Positions 10,242-19,524 of a stretch of DNA of 64,000 bases are shown piece after piece. The notes under the pieces are model-generated. The model saw only the letters and a program-made list of their open reading frames with translations, ran no database searches and was not told where the DNA came from. The stretch is taken from the NCBI RefSeq assembly GCF_041595635.1, contig NZ_JBFHJW010000013.1:16037-80036 (forward strand). Reading direction: 5' to 3'. How positions within the stretch are numbered: the first letter of the stretch is position 1; each line of letters opens with the position of its first letter. The stretch is from Labilibaculum sp041595635 (GTDB taxonomy: Bacteria > Bacteroidota > Bacteroidia > Bacteroidales > Marinifilaceae). Position numbers and translations under genes: made by a program.

Positions 10242-11534
10242 TTACTTATCTTTAATCAACAATTTTTCCATAACCCATTTATTGGTCACACTTTTGGGTC
10301 TAATAATTGGCTGACCTAATCCTTGTGCCAAAATATTTTGAGCACAAAATCCCATTACTCTGGAAACACCAAATAGAACGGTGTAAAAGTCAAATTGACT
10401 CAAGCCATAATGATAGAGTAAAGAACCAGATATGGCATCAACATTGGGCCATGGATTAGCAACTTTGCCGCCCTTATAACTACTTAATATTCCAGGAACA
10501 ACTGAATAGAGTTTTTTAGCAATTTTAAAGCAATTATTATCGGCGCAATTATGCTCACCAAAGTTCATGAAAGCAGTAAACCTAGGATCGGTTACTCGAA
10601 GTACTGCATGACCATAACCAGGAATCACCTTCCCCGAATTTAACACTTCTAATACATACTTCTCTAAATCTTTGTCCTCTGGATTAGCACCCAAATGCTC
10701 GTAAATTTGCAGTATAAACTTCAAACACTCCTGATTGGCCAAGCCATGCAAGGGGCCAGCCAAACCATTCAAGCCTGCAGAAACAGAATAGTACAAGTTC
10801 GAAAGTGCAGAATTTACCACTCTTGATGTAAAGGCACTTACATTCCCTCCTTCGTGATCGCAATGTAAAACCAAATACAATCGCATCAAATCCGAGAAAG
10901 CTTTGTCAGCATTATCAAATCCGAGCATATGGGTTAAATTTCCTGCCCAATCTAAATTTGGATTAGGAGGAATTAAGTCCCCATTACCAAACCTTATTCG
11001 GTAGATACCCGCCGCCAATCCAGGCAATTTTGCCAATATATTCAAAGCATCCTCCAGACTATATTTCCAATACTCTGATTTTTGTATTCCCTTTTGATAT
11101 TCTTTTTTAAACACCGACTCGCCTTCCATTGATAAAATACCAAGACTTAACATGGTCATTGGGTGAGAATTTTTAGGAAGACTACGCAACACATCCCAAG
11201 TGTATTGTGGTATATGTGTTCGCGTATTTAAATCAGCCTGAAATTCGGCAAGTTCTGACTTGTCGGGAAACTTTCCTGTGATTAAAAGCGCAAATATTTC
11301 CTCAGGAAGTTTATCAGAAAACTCCTCTGTTGTATATTTATTAATGTAAAGTCCAGAATAAGGATCAACATAGGAAGTATTACACGCCAATGCAACCAAG
11401 CCACGCATTCCCCCATAAACTTGTCCTATGGTAACTTCCGAAACTACAGCATCGCGACCACTCACAAAAATTTCATCAATTTCAAGCTGTAATTGGAGTA
11501 AATGATTGTTAATTTCTTCTTTTAGCTTAGCCAT
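10242..11534 (-). CDS. gltA: Citrate synthase, eukaryote-like type
   Basis: 430 residues. Catalytic motifs LHCDHEGGN (first active-site His), PGYGHAVLRVTDPR (second His) and NVDAISGSLL (active-site Asp) are intact. The sequence is of the mitochondrial/type-I kind found in Bacteroidota rather than the shorter hexameric proteobacterial form. Condenses acetyl-CoA with oxaloacetate to citrate in the cytoplasm, the entry to the TCA or glutamate branch. ATG start and single gene. A short dyad TTGTAA-n4-TTACAA lies at 11609-11624. Confidence 0.93.
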   Translation of the reverse strand: MAKLKEEINNHLLQLQLEIDEIFVSGRDAVVSEVTIGQVYGGMRGLVALACNTSYVDPYSGLYINKYTTEEFSDKLPEEIFALLITGKFPDKSELAEFQADLNTRTHIPQYTWDVLRSLPKNSHPMTMLSLGILSMEGESVFKKEYQKGIQKSEYWKYSLEDALNILAKLPGLAAGIYRIRFGNGDLIPPNPNLDWAGNLTHMLGFDNADKAFSDLMRLYLVLHCDHEGGNVSAFTSRVVNSALSNLYYSVSAGLNGLAGPLHGLANQECLKFILQIYEHLGANPEDKDLEKYVLEVLNSGKVIPGYGHAVLRVTDPRFTAFMNFGEHNCADNNCFKIAKKLYSVVPGILSSYKGGKVANPWPNVDAISGSLLYHYGLSQFDFYTVLFGVSRVMGFCAQNILAQGLGQPIIRPKSVTNKWVMEKLLIKDK

Positions 11535-11802
11535 GTTTATCTAGGTATTTCGTTTTATCACAAATCAGTAAAAAGAGTAAGATCATACCCTTTAGAGAGG
11601 CAATAGAGTTGTAATAAGTTACAAAAATTTAACTAAATACAATACTTTTTAAATGATCAATTGTTTATAGCGAGAATCAACAATTTATTGGCAAGTAAAA
11701 CTAGGCTAAGCTGACCTTTAAACAGATAGATTATCGGCTATGTGGCTATATTCATACAAAAGGACTAACTTATAAATTCATTTATATTAGAATCAGAACA
11801 AT

Positions 11803-12174
11803 ATGGAAAAAAGGAATCAGATTATCTACTGGATAGCCACAGGTTTACTCGCCACCCTCATGCTAATGTCTGCCAGCATGTATTTCATTCGATACCCAAT
11901 GGTACGTGAAACATTTCTCTTTTTAGGCTTTCCTGCTTTCATCATTTATCCCTTAGCAATTGCTAAAATACTAGGCATTATAGCCATTATATCAAACAAA
12001 TCAGAACTTTTAAAAGAATGGGCTTACGCTGGATTTTTCTTTGATTTTTTACTAGCATTTAGCGCCCATGTTATTGCTGAGGATGGGCAATTTGGAATGG
12101 CTGCAATCGCACTGACACTCTTGATTGCATCGAGAATATACAGTCATGAGCTGTCTAAACAAGTGAAACAATAA
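11803..12174 (+). CDS. DoxX-like small membrane protein
   Basis: 123 residues with four predicted membrane helices (about 8-28, 45-63, 70-90, 97-113). Short hydrophilic ends; the pattern IYPLAIAKILGIIAI followed by KEWAYAGFFFDFLLA is typical of the DoxX-like family. Some members take part in quinone-linked or thiol redox processes, but for this subgroup the role is not established. Monocistronic, ending at a terminator shared with the convergent lipoprotein gene. Confidence 0.7.
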   Translation: MEKRNQIIYWIATGLLATLMLMSASMYFIRYPMVRETFLFLGFPAFIIYPLAIAKILGIIAIISNKSELLKEWAYAGFFFDFLLAFSAHVIAEDGQFGMAAIALTLLIASRIYSHELSKQVKQ

Positions 12175-12216
12175 TAAAAAAACTACTGGCACAGTCTAAA
12201 TCTGGATTTATCCAAC

Positions 12217-12246
12217 AAAAAAAGCACTCCAAAATGGAGTGCTTTT
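12217..12246. terminator. Bidirectional terminator
   Basis: Stem AAAGCACTCC / GGAGTGCTTT around AAAAT, with A run and T run. Lies between the DoxX-like gene (+) and the lipoprotein gene (-). Confidence 0.88.
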
Positions 12247-12267
12247 GAAACAAGCTTATTGCTTTTA

Positions 12268-13137
12268 TTATTTCACGGCAACAACTAAATATTTTGATGC
12301 TTTCCAGAACTCTTCAGGATTTAAAATGGTAATAGCTTCAATTTCTTCCTCAGTTCCTTCAAAACGGTAGGAATCACTCGGGTGTGAAGTTACAAGACTA
12401 ACTTTCTTTCCTGCAACAGGAATACTTGTTGTCTCGGTAATATCAATATCATTAAAGTTTTCAGGATTAATTTTCTGATTCAACTTACTAGTTGCACCAA
12501 TTCCTAATAAACCACCGCTACTAGTTACAACTTCTCTTTCCTTTAACTCCTTAATGCCACCAATTACATAATGGGCAGTACGTAAATTAATTGTTTGTTC
12601 TTCAATTGTTTTGCTTTTACTATCGTTCTCAGTATTTAAAGCAACAACAGTACCATTCAACTCTGTAACCTGACCATTCAAATTGTCAACTTCAACATTA
12701 AGCTGTGCAATTTGCTCAGACAAAGCAGTGATGGAAACATCTTTCTCTTCAATCTGTGCTTTTAAGCTTGCAACAAGTTTTGTTAATTTCGAATTCTGAT
12801 ACCAGCTATTTTTTAGCTTCTTATCTAAATTCTCTAATTTTGCTTTGTTCTCTTCTAATAGATCACGAACTGCACCTAAATCACTTACAATTTTTTCCTT
12901 TTGCCCAATATTAGGATTTTCATTTGCGCTCACCGCAATGATATTTTCCTTCTCCTTAATAATGGCCAAATTAGCTGCAATCACATCAAAAGACTCAACA
13001 AAATCATCAATGGCAGAATCTTTTTCCTGAGCCATTTGAGTTAATTGTACATTTTGCTCACGCAGCTGCTTTAATTCTTTTTGATTACATGCAGTAAATA
13101 GGGGTAATACTAAGAATGCTAATACTAACTTTTTCAT
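12268..13137 (-). CDS. Coiled-coil lipoprotein
   Basis: 289 residues. Begins MKKLVLAFLVLPLFTACNQ, a clear lipoprotein signal with the lipidated Cys at 17. Residues about 20-200 are a long heptad-rich coiled coil (KELKQLREQN..., ALSEQIAQLNVEVDNLNGQV). A compact C-terminal domain follows, with TSHPSDSYRFEG and a closing YLVVAVK. This architecture is common in Bacteroidota envelopes, probably a periplasmic spacer or anchor, but no function is established. The frame is open upstream to 13281, but the ATG at 13137 gives the signal peptide and lies 37 bases past a good promoter. Single gene. Confidence 0.8.
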   Translation of the reverse strand: MKKLVLAFLVLPLFTACNQKELKQLREQNVQLTQMAQEKDSAIDDFVESFDVIAANLAIIKEKENIIAVSANENPNIGQKEKIVSDLGAVRDLLEENKAKLENLDKKLKNSWYQNSKLTKLVASLKAQIEEKDVSITALSEQIAQLNVEVDNLNGQVTELNGTVVALNTENDSKSKTIEEQTINLRTAHYVIGGIKELKEREVVTSSGGLLGIGATSKLNQKINPENFNDIDITETTSIPVAGKKVSLVTSHPSDSYRFEGTEEEIEAITILNPEEFWKASKYLVVAVK

Positions 13138-13173
13138 AATTTTTATCTTTAATTGTTTATGTCGATTCAAATT

Positions 13174-13202
13174 CAAAACTAGATAAGAGAATTCTGTGCC
13201 AA
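13174..13202 (-). promoter_or_regulatory. Promoter of the coiled-coil lipoprotein gene
   Basis: Minus strand: TTG (13200-13202), an 18-base spacer, then TAGTTTTG (13174-13181), matching the Bacteroidota -33/-7 pattern. It lies inside the upstream extension of the open frame and so supports the ATG at 13137. Confidence 0.5.
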
Positions 13203-13365
13203 GAAATATAACAACATAAAACACACAATTCAAAAATAGGATATCAATCAGAATTTCAATCACATACACCAATAAAAACAATTTATGTTATTCATTTCAT
13301 CGATTTGCGTATTACCTGAAAGTGTGGAATAATTCCCCAAAATTGTAGAAAACTATATCTACAAA

Positions 13366-13395
13366 CAAAAAGTGCCTGCTAAATGCAGGCACGAG
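13366..13395 (-). terminator. Terminator of the ROK kinase operon
   Basis: Stem GTGCCTGC / GCAGGCAC with loop ATTTA. On the minus strand it is followed by TTTTTG. It lies 40 bases past the ROK stop codon. Confidence 0.85.
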
Positions 13396-13432
13396 GGGAG
13401 ATTACTTTCAAAATAAATTTAAAAGCCATCGG

Positions 13433-14383
13433 TTATTTTTTGTTCCAGATTAGAGCGGCAGCTCCTAAAACAGCAGCATTATCACTCAATCCAGATTCTA
13501 ATACTTGTATTTTTCCTTTATAGATAGACAAAAGTTGATCCTCTAATGTTTCGGCAACAGGTTTAAAGAGCATATCTCCTGCCTTAGTTAAACCACCAAA
13601 TAAAAAGATCGCCTCAGGACTCGTAACTGCCACAACATTTGCCAGCACTTCGCCCAACATTTTTGCTGTATAGGTAAACGTTTCTTTGGCCACCAAATCG
13701 CCTCGATTGGCAGCTTCGGCCACCATTTTTGCAGTCAGCTGGCTAAAAGGGATATCGCGCAACTCACTATCGCCCATGTGTCGAGCCAACAATTTATAAA
13801 CAGTTCGTTTCACACCCGTAGCTGACACATATGTTTCCAGACATCCTTTACGACCACAACCGCACTCTCTTCCACTAGCGCGAACAATCATATGTCCTAC
13901 TTCACCAGCAAAACCATCCTTGCCATATAACAAATCGCCATTCACTACAATTCCACTTCCAAGGCCAGTTCCCAGGGTGATCACCATAAAGTTATTCATG
14001 CCTTTAGCGGCTCCAAATAGCTTTTCGCCCATGGCTGCAGCGTTGGCATCATTCGTAATTACAACAGGAACATCAATTCTTTTCTTCACCAATTCAACCA
14101 GTGGCACACTTCCTTTCCACCGCAAATTGCTTGCATTCTCAATGGTTCCTGTATAAAAGCTAGCGTTAGGAGCTCCAATACCCACACCAATTATTTGTAA
14201 TTTCTCGCTCGACTGCTCTACTGCTGATTCTATGTCTGCAAAAAGATCGTTTAAATAATCCTCTATATCCGCATGTTTTTGTGTTGGCAAGCTACCTGTA
14301 AGTACACACTTACCCGATTTATCGATACAACCGAATACAGTATTGGTTCCTCCTATGTCTATTCCTAAAGCGACTTCTATCAT
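13433..14383 (-). CDS. ROK-family sugar kinase (glucokinase-like)
   Basis: 316 residues. N-terminal phosphate motif GIDIGGTNTVFG, a central ATP-binding GTGLGSGIV, the ROK zinc motif CGCGRKGCLE and the catalytic Asp in ITNDANAAAMGE. ROK kinases phosphorylate glucose or other hexoses and amino sugars at the 6-position. It has no helix-turn-helix, so it is a kinase, not a NagC-type repressor. It follows the FucP-like transporter by 23 bases on the same strand, so the two form an uptake-plus-phosphorylation operon. The likely substrate is glucose or a related hexose (inference). Confidence 0.88.
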   Translation of the reverse strand: MIEVALGIDIGGTNTVFGCIDKSGKCVLTGSLPTQKHADIEDYLNDLFADIESAVEQSSEKLQIIGVGIGAPNASFYTGTIENASNLRWKGSVPLVELVKKRIDVPVVITNDANAAAMGEKLFGAAKGMNNFMVITLGTGLGSGIVVNGDLLYGKDGFAGEVGHMIVRASGRECGCGRKGCLETYVSATGVKRTVYKLLARHMGDSELRDIPFSQLTAKMVAEAANRGDLVAKETFTYTAKMLGEVLANVVAVTSPEAIFLFGGLTKAGDMLFKPVAETLEDQLLSIYKGKIQVLESGLSDNAAVLGAAALIWNKK

Positions 14384-14406
14384 TATTGGTATTTTTTCAA
14401 AGATTA

Positions 14407-15639
14407 CTAATTATGCTTATGACCTTTTATGGCGTAATAAAGAATGTAGGCATAACATACAATTGCCACTACAAAGGAATTGGCCAAGCCAAACCGATCG
14501 GCTAAAAAGCCCATAATCATCGGAACCACAGCTCCTCCTACAATGGCCAAACAAAGAATTCCTGATCCCTGACTGGTATGCTTTCCTAATCCATCAATGG
14601 CTAAAGTAAAGATTGTTGGAAACATGATTGAATTGAACAAACCAACCAAAACAATACTCCAAAGAGCTACGTAACCAGTAGTAAGCATGCTAATAACAAT
14701 CAAAATGGTCACCATAACCGAATTAAAAGCCAATACTTTGGCAGCAGAAATTTTTTGCATCACAGCAGAACCAATAAAACGTCCTACCATAGCTCCACCC
14801 CAAAAAATAGATACATATTTAGCTGCATCGGCCTCTCCAAATAAATGCAATCCTTCGTCACCAAAATACATAACTAATGCACTTCCGATAGAAACTTCGG
14901 CACCTACGTAGGTAAAGATTCCTACAGCACCCAAAATAAGATGGCGAATTTTCCAAGCCGATCCTTCTGCTTTTGCTTCTTCAGAATCTTGAATTTTTGG
15001 CAACTTTACAAATGCAAACACAACTGCTATTAAAACCAAAGCTAGTGCCAAACCCACATAAGGCATTTGCACAGCGGCCGCCTTACTTGCCAAATCCTGA
15101 CTTGAATTCTCTAAAATTAACCATCCTCCAAAAATAGGAGCCACGGTAGTTCCCAAGGCATTAAATCCTTGTGTTAAATTCAATCGACTAGAAGCCGTTT
15201 CGGGCGTTCCCAATTCTGCAACATAAGGATTAGCAGCCACTTGTAGAACCACAATTCCTGAGGCTAAAACAAAAAAAGCACACAGAAAAAACCCATAAGA
15301 ATGAAGAGCTGCGGCAGGATAAAACATAGCTGCACCAATACCCGCAACCATCAATCCGCTTACAATACCCATTTTATAGCCTATTTTACCTATGATTGCA
15401 CCTGCAGGCAAGGACATTAAAAAGTAAGCTCCAAAAAAAGTAAACTGAACCAACATCGCTTGAGTAATTGTCAGATCGAATAATCCTTTTAAATGTGGTA
15501 TTAAAATATCATTCATACAGGTTAAAAATCCCCACATAAAAAACAAAGAAGTCAGTAAAGCCAAAGCTCCTCTATAATTCATTCCACTGGCTTGGAGGCC
15601 AGAACTACTCTTGCTACTATTCGTGTTAATTGAGACCAT
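14407..15639 (-). CDS. FucP/GluP-type MFS sugar:H+ symporter
   Basis: About 410 residues, 12 membrane helices. The first part, LLTSLFFMWGFLTCMNDILIP, is the hallmark of the FHS (fucose/glucose/galactose) family. GIVVLQVAANPYVAELGTP and the following SRLNLTQGFNALGT are further family motifs. Imports a hexose with protons across the inner membrane. The frame extends to TTG at 15654, but ATG at 15639 is preferred. First gene of the operon with the ROK kinase; an AraC regulator is transcribed divergently 255 bases away. Confidence 0.9.
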   Translation of the reverse strand: MVSINTNSSKSSSGLQASGMNYRGALALLTSLFFMWGFLTCMNDILIPHLKGLFDLTITQAMLVQFTFFGAYFLMSLPAGAIIGKIGYKMGIVSGLMVAGIGAAMFYPAAALHSYGFFLCAFFVLASGIVVLQVAANPYVAELGTPETASSRLNLTQGFNALGTTVAPIFGGWLILENSSQDLASKAAAVQMPYVGLALALVLIAVVFAFVKLPKIQDSEEAKAEGSAWKIRHLILGAVGIFTYVGAEVSIGSALVMYFGDEGLHLFGEADAAKYVSIFWGGAMVGRFIGSAVMQKISAAKVLAFNSVMVTILIVISMLTTGYVALWSIVLVGLFNSIMFPTIFTLAIDGLGKHTSQGSGILCLAIVGGAVVPMIMGFLADRFGLANSFVVAIVCYAYILYYAIKGHKHN

Positions 15640-15894
15640 AAGTGAATTTTTCAATCGTTTGTATTAGTTGCTACAAATTTGAATCAATTTCTATTGAATT
15701 AATTCTACTATTTTATCTATTTATTGTACTATATTTGCCCTTATGTAATAATAATTTAACATTATAGATAATCACACGCAAGACCTGTTATTAAAGATAC
15801 TCATTCTTTCATTCAATTTAACCGATTGATTATTCAAAACTAGATTAGCAATAATAGAGTATAGTTATGATTTAAAAGGTAAAATACTACAATA

Positions 15895-16755
15895 ATGTCA
15901 CTACTACTAGAAGAAATATCGATAAAAACTGAACATTCCTTTCGATCTAAAATAGACGTTTTACCGCATATTGAGGTTCCCTGGCACTACCATCCGGAAT
16001 TTGAGCTAATTTACATCGAAAAAAGCAGAGGTACATTAGTTGTAGGCGATTGCATCGACAATTTTAAGGATGGAGATCTTATTTTCATTGGTCCCAATAC
16101 CCCTCATGTTATGAAAAACGATGAATCATACTACCTGAAAAGAAAGGATTTAATAGCCATTGCCTGGGTGGTTCATTTTAAGGAGGACAGTTTTGGAAAA
16201 GAATTTTTTCTTTTACCTGAGATGCATCGAATCAAGAAATTCCTTACTCACTCATTTTCTGGTGTTCGAATTGAAGGAAGCACAAAGTATAAGATCATTC
16301 AACATCTAAAAAGCCTCCAAACTTCAGATTTTTCACAACGAATTATTGTATTGCTTCAAATTCTGCAAATATTAGGACAGTCGGATGATTTGGAATATTT
16401 AGCTTCGGATAATTTTGTAAAAACCATTCAGCAAAGAAGCAATCAAAAATTATATCAGATTTATGAATACGTAAGCGACAATTTTCATCGAAAAATAGAC
16501 TTGGAGGAAGCTGCAAAAATTGCCAATATGAGCAAAACTGCGTTTTGTCGTTTCTTCAAGAAAAAGACACAGAAGACCTTCTCCGAATTTTTAAATGAGA
16601 TGAGAATCAATTATGCAAAAAAACTACTGGTAGAAGGCAGACTAACGGTCTCACAAATTGCTTATGAATGTGGATTCAACAGTCCCTCCTATTTTAATAA
16701 GATTTTTAAATCTTCAACAGGAAAATCGCCCCTGCAGCAACGAAATAAAAGCTAG
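15895..16755 (+). CDS. AraC-family regulator with cupin sensor domain
   Basis: 286 residues. The N-terminal cupin-like ligand domain (VPWHYHPEFELIYIEKSRG, DGDLIFIGPNTPHVM) occupies about residues 20-90. The C-terminal double helix-turn-helix (about 185-283) includes ANMSKTAFCRFFKKKTQKTF and VSQIAYECGFNSPSYFNKIF. Divergent orientation to the FucP-like transporter and ROK kinase makes that operon its probable target, with the imported sugar or a derivative as ligand (inference). Its 3' end lies four bases from the convergent metallophosphoesterase, with no obvious terminator. Confidence 0.88.
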   Translation: MSLLLEEISIKTEHSFRSKIDVLPHIEVPWHYHPEFELIYIEKSRGTLVVGDCIDNFKDGDLIFIGPNTPHVMKNDESYYLKRKDLIAIAWVVHFKEDSFGKEFFLLPEMHRIKKFLTHSFSGVRIEGSTKYKIIQHLKSLQTSDFSQRIIVLLQILQILGQSDDLEYLASDNFVKTIQQRSNQKLYQIYEYVSDNFHRKIDLEEAAKIANMSKTAFCRFFKKKTQKTFSEFLNEMRINYAKKLLVEGRLTVSQIAYECGFNSPSYFNKIFKSSTGKSPLQQRNKS

Positions 16756-16759
16756 CCTA

Positions 16760-17632
16760 CTAGAATAGATCGCAACAAGCAAGTAGTAGTTCACTTGCAT
16801 GAGCATACTCTTTTTGGGCATCGATGAGAAGATATTTCTTTTCTAAATCTCGCAGGCAACCGGCACTAGTGCACAAGCGCAGTTTGCGAGAACCTATTGT
16901 TTCGGCGCCCTCATCCACGCCAATATGACCACTCACCAATCTTGTCATGGGCGAATGTTTGCGATCGACACTTGCAAAGCGCAATAAATCCTCCACTAAG
17001 TTAGGATATTCCTCTCCATATTGTCGTTCATTTCCATTCATCAAGACATCCCAAAGAAAATCTCCCTCGACGGTCTCCATAAATTCAGCGCCAAGTTCTG
17101 GATGATATGTATCGATATTTTTGATGTGCGCTGTAAATTCAGGCTGATGCTTATAATTTTGAAACCACTCTAAATTAAAAGCTTCATCGTTTTTATAACG
17201 ATTCGAGGCTCCCGCATGATTCAGTAAAACACCTCCCTGCGTTCTCAGCATGAAGGGCATCTGCATAAAAAAACGCACAATTTCCGCTCTTCGGCCTTTC
17301 ATTCTCTTCTCGAACCAGGAGGTAAATTCCAAATTGCCACGATGCAAAGGAATCTGATAAATATGCACCATCTCATGATTACCCAACAGACAAATCACGT
17401 CGCTTCCTGGCTCGTTGGCTCTTAAACGCATTAATTCCTGCACCATTTCCAAGGAGGCATCTTTTCGTTTACCAGGATATGCATGAATTAAATCACCTAA
17501 AAAAACGAGGTAATCCGCTTTCCCTTCTCTTTTTAAGTTGGTATAAACAGTTAGAATCTGCCTAAAATCAAAGACATTTCCATGCAAATCAGATACAATC
17601 ATTAATCGTCCTAAAGAGATATCAACTACCAT
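16760..17632 (-). CDS. Calcineurin-like metallophosphoesterase
   Basis: 290 residues. All metal-binding motifs of the STP/PPP-type phosphoesterase fold are present: SDLHGNV, FLGDLIHAYPG, LLGNHEM, NHAG, SGHIGVDEG. No signal peptide, so cytoplasmic. Related proteins hydrolyse phosphoprotein, dinucleotide or other phosphate esters; the substrate cannot be told. Single gene, ending against the AraC gene. Confidence 0.82.
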   Translation of the reverse strand: MVVDISLGRLMIVSDLHGNVFDFRQILTVYTNLKREGKADYLVFLGDLIHAYPGKRKDASLEMVQELMRLRANEPGSDVICLLGNHEMVHIYQIPLHRGNLEFTSWFEKRMKGRRAEIVRFFMQMPFMLRTQGGVLLNHAGASNRYKNDEAFNLEWFQNYKHQPEFTAHIKNIDTYHPELGAEFMETVEGDFLWDVLMNGNERQYGEEYPNLVEDLLRFASVDRKHSPMTRLVSGHIGVDEGAETIGSRKLRLCTSAGCLRDLEKKYLLIDAQKEYAHASELLLACCDLF

Positions 17633-17759
17633 TTTTTCTTATCTTTATGGGTGAGGAATTTGAATCTGCAAAAGATAAAAAAAATTCATAAATTATGAAG
17701 GTATAACGTAGTGAATACAAAGCGGTAATTCCTCTGAATACTAATAAAGATCATAAGAT

Positions 17760-18113
17760 ATGCTTGAAAAATTGTTGAAGAACCCAGAAAAATACTTTTG
17801 GTCCATCAATCAGGATGGGGATCTTATTCTTGGAAATACAGATCTAGGACTAAAAGGAAAGCTAACCCTCACTTTAACTAGCAAATGGATAAATTTAGCT
17901 CCCTTGGTAGAAAGTAGTCCTGGCATATACCTCGGACAATCTAAAACCTATCTGAAAAACACGAAGGAATACGATCAGGTGGTCGAACTATACAAATTGG
18001 TGATGTGCCATTTAGAAGAACCAAGTTTAGTTGAAAGAGGCAGAATTTCGAAGAACACCTACAATCTTCTTCTAAACTACTACCAAAAAGAAAGCACTAC
18101 ACATCAATCGTGA
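17760..18113 (+). CDS. Hypothetical protein
   Basis: 117 residues, no signal peptide or membrane segment. The N-terminus (MLEKLLKNPEKYFWSINQDG) leads into a beta-rich part (DLILGNTDLGLKGKLTLTLT) and a helical C-terminus. It resembles no family I recognise. Codon use is like its neighbours and it ends at a strong terminator, so it is probably a real gene. It is divergent from the metallophosphoesterase 127 bases upstream. Confidence 0.6.
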   Translation: MLEKLLKNPEKYFWSINQDGDLILGNTDLGLKGKLTLTLTSKWINLAPLVESSPGIYLGQSKTYLKNTKEYDQVVELYKLVMCHLEEPSLVERGRISKNTYNLLLNYYQKESTTHQS

Positions 18114-18428
18114 GAAATGCACAAACCACTTTTCCGACTCTTTTTGCAGGAAGCATTAACATGCCAAAAGCAGGTTCTATTTTCAGCTGAAAATAAAACC
18201 TGCTTTTATTACCTCTCCAGAACTGAACAACAAGATCAAGAATAGCCAAAATTGCAAATACCTACTTCCTCATAGAATCACTCCCTAAAAGCAATCTACT
18301 CCTTTCACAATTCAGACAGAAGATAACCTGATCCAAAAAATCGGCAAGAAAGCCGCTTTTTCGCCTATTTAGTGAATTATTTAGCGAATAAAGTATACTT
18401 TTAATGCTTCAAAATAAACCCACACACA
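18114..18428. other. 315-base intergenic region
   Basis: Holds the terminator at 18166-18207 and the upstream region of the threonine aldolase gene. No other structure seen. Confidence 0.5.
18166..18207 (+). terminator. Long hairpin terminator
   Basis: Stem of about 18 bp, AAAAGCAGGTT-TATTTTC / complement with a single mismatch, around a short AGCT loop, followed by TTTTATT. Confidence 0.85.
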
Positions 18429-19454
18429 ATGAATAAGAGAGGATTTGCAAGCGATAACTTTTCAGGCGTTTTACCTGAAGTAATGGAAGCCATTCAGGAA
18501 GCCAACAATGGACATGTTATGGCCTATGGAGGTGACACATATACCGCCTCGGCAATTAAGAAATTTGAAGCCTTATTTGGTGAAAATATTGATGTTTATT
18601 TTGCCTTTAATGGCACTGGAGCCAATGTTATTGGACTATCTACACTAACACAATCGTACCATTCTATTATTTGTCCGGCAACCGCTCACATACAAGTAGA
18701 CGAATGTGGTGCTCCAGATAAGTTTACTGGATGCAAGGTAATTCCCATTGAATGTGCTGATGGAAAATTAACACCTGAACTCATTCAATCGCAGCTGCAC
18801 GGATTTGGTTTTGAACACCATTCACAGCCTAAAGTAATCTCGATAACACAAAGTACCGAGTTGGGAACTGTTTACAGTCCAGAAGAAGTAAAAGCCATTT
18901 GCGATTTGGCTCATGAAAATAACATGTATGTTCACATGGATGGAGCTCGCCTGGCAAATGCCGTAGTAAGCTTGAATGTGGATGTGAAAGAATTTACAAC
19001 GAAAGCAGGAGTGGATGTACTGAGTTTTGGAGGTACAAAAAATGGAATGATGCTCGGCGAAGCTGTTATCTTTTTTAACCCACAGCTATCACTCGAAGCA
19101 AAATACGTTCGCAAACAAAGCATGCAGTTATGCTCTAAAATGAGATTTATTGGCGCTCAATTCGACGCTATGCTCACCAACAATTTATGGCTAAAAGCAG
19201 CTAGCCACTCCAATAAAATGGCCAAACTTCTCGAAAGCGAAGTACAAAACATAAAGCAGGTAAAGATCACTCAGAAAGTACAATCTAACGGTGTATGGGC
19301 CATCATCCCGAAAGATAAAATTGAAAAATTACAGGAGAAATATTTCTTTTGGGTATGGGGTGAACACACAGGAGAAGTACGATGGCTGTGTTCTTTCGAC
19401 ACCACCGAAGAAGATATTCATGGCTTTGTAGCTCAACTAAAAGCAATACTCTAA
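18429..19454 (+). CDS. ltaE: Low-specificity threonine aldolase
   Basis: 341 residues, fold-type I PLP enzyme of the beta-eliminating lyase family. PLP lysine in SFGGTKNGMM, Asp in MDGARLANA, and the substrate-site DNFSG near the start. Cleaves L-threonine or allo-threonine to glycine and acetaldehyde in the cytosol. ATG start. It precedes murB by 70 bases on the same strand and may be co-transcribed with it. Confidence 0.9.
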   Translation: MNKRGFASDNFSGVLPEVMEAIQEANNGHVMAYGGDTYTASAIKKFEALFGENIDVYFAFNGTGANVIGLSTLTQSYHSIICPATAHIQVDECGAPDKFTGCKVIPIECADGKLTPELIQSQLHGFGFEHHSQPKVISITQSTELGTVYSPEEVKAICDLAHENNMYVHMDGARLANAVVSLNVDVKEFTTKAGVDVLSFGGTKNGMMLGEAVIFFNPQLSLEAKYVRKQSMQLCSKMRFIGAQFDAMLTNNLWLKAASHSNKMAKLLESEVQNIKQVKITQKVQSNGVWAIIPKDKIEKLQEKYFFWVWGEHTGEVRWLCSFDTTEEDIHGFVAQLKAIL

Positions 19455-19524
19455 TTTACTGAAAACTATTTGCTGATAGCTGATCAGCTGAAAATTAACA
19501 ACCTTCCTAGAAACTTAGCTTATC

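Noticed and set aside
11609..11624. Dyad TTGTAA-TAAG-TTACAA upstream of citrate synthase as a second site of the hcp regulator
   Set aside because: The TGTAA half-sites are 4 bases apart here against 6 at hcp, so it does not fit the same regulator; a chance dyad in AT-rich DNA is likely.
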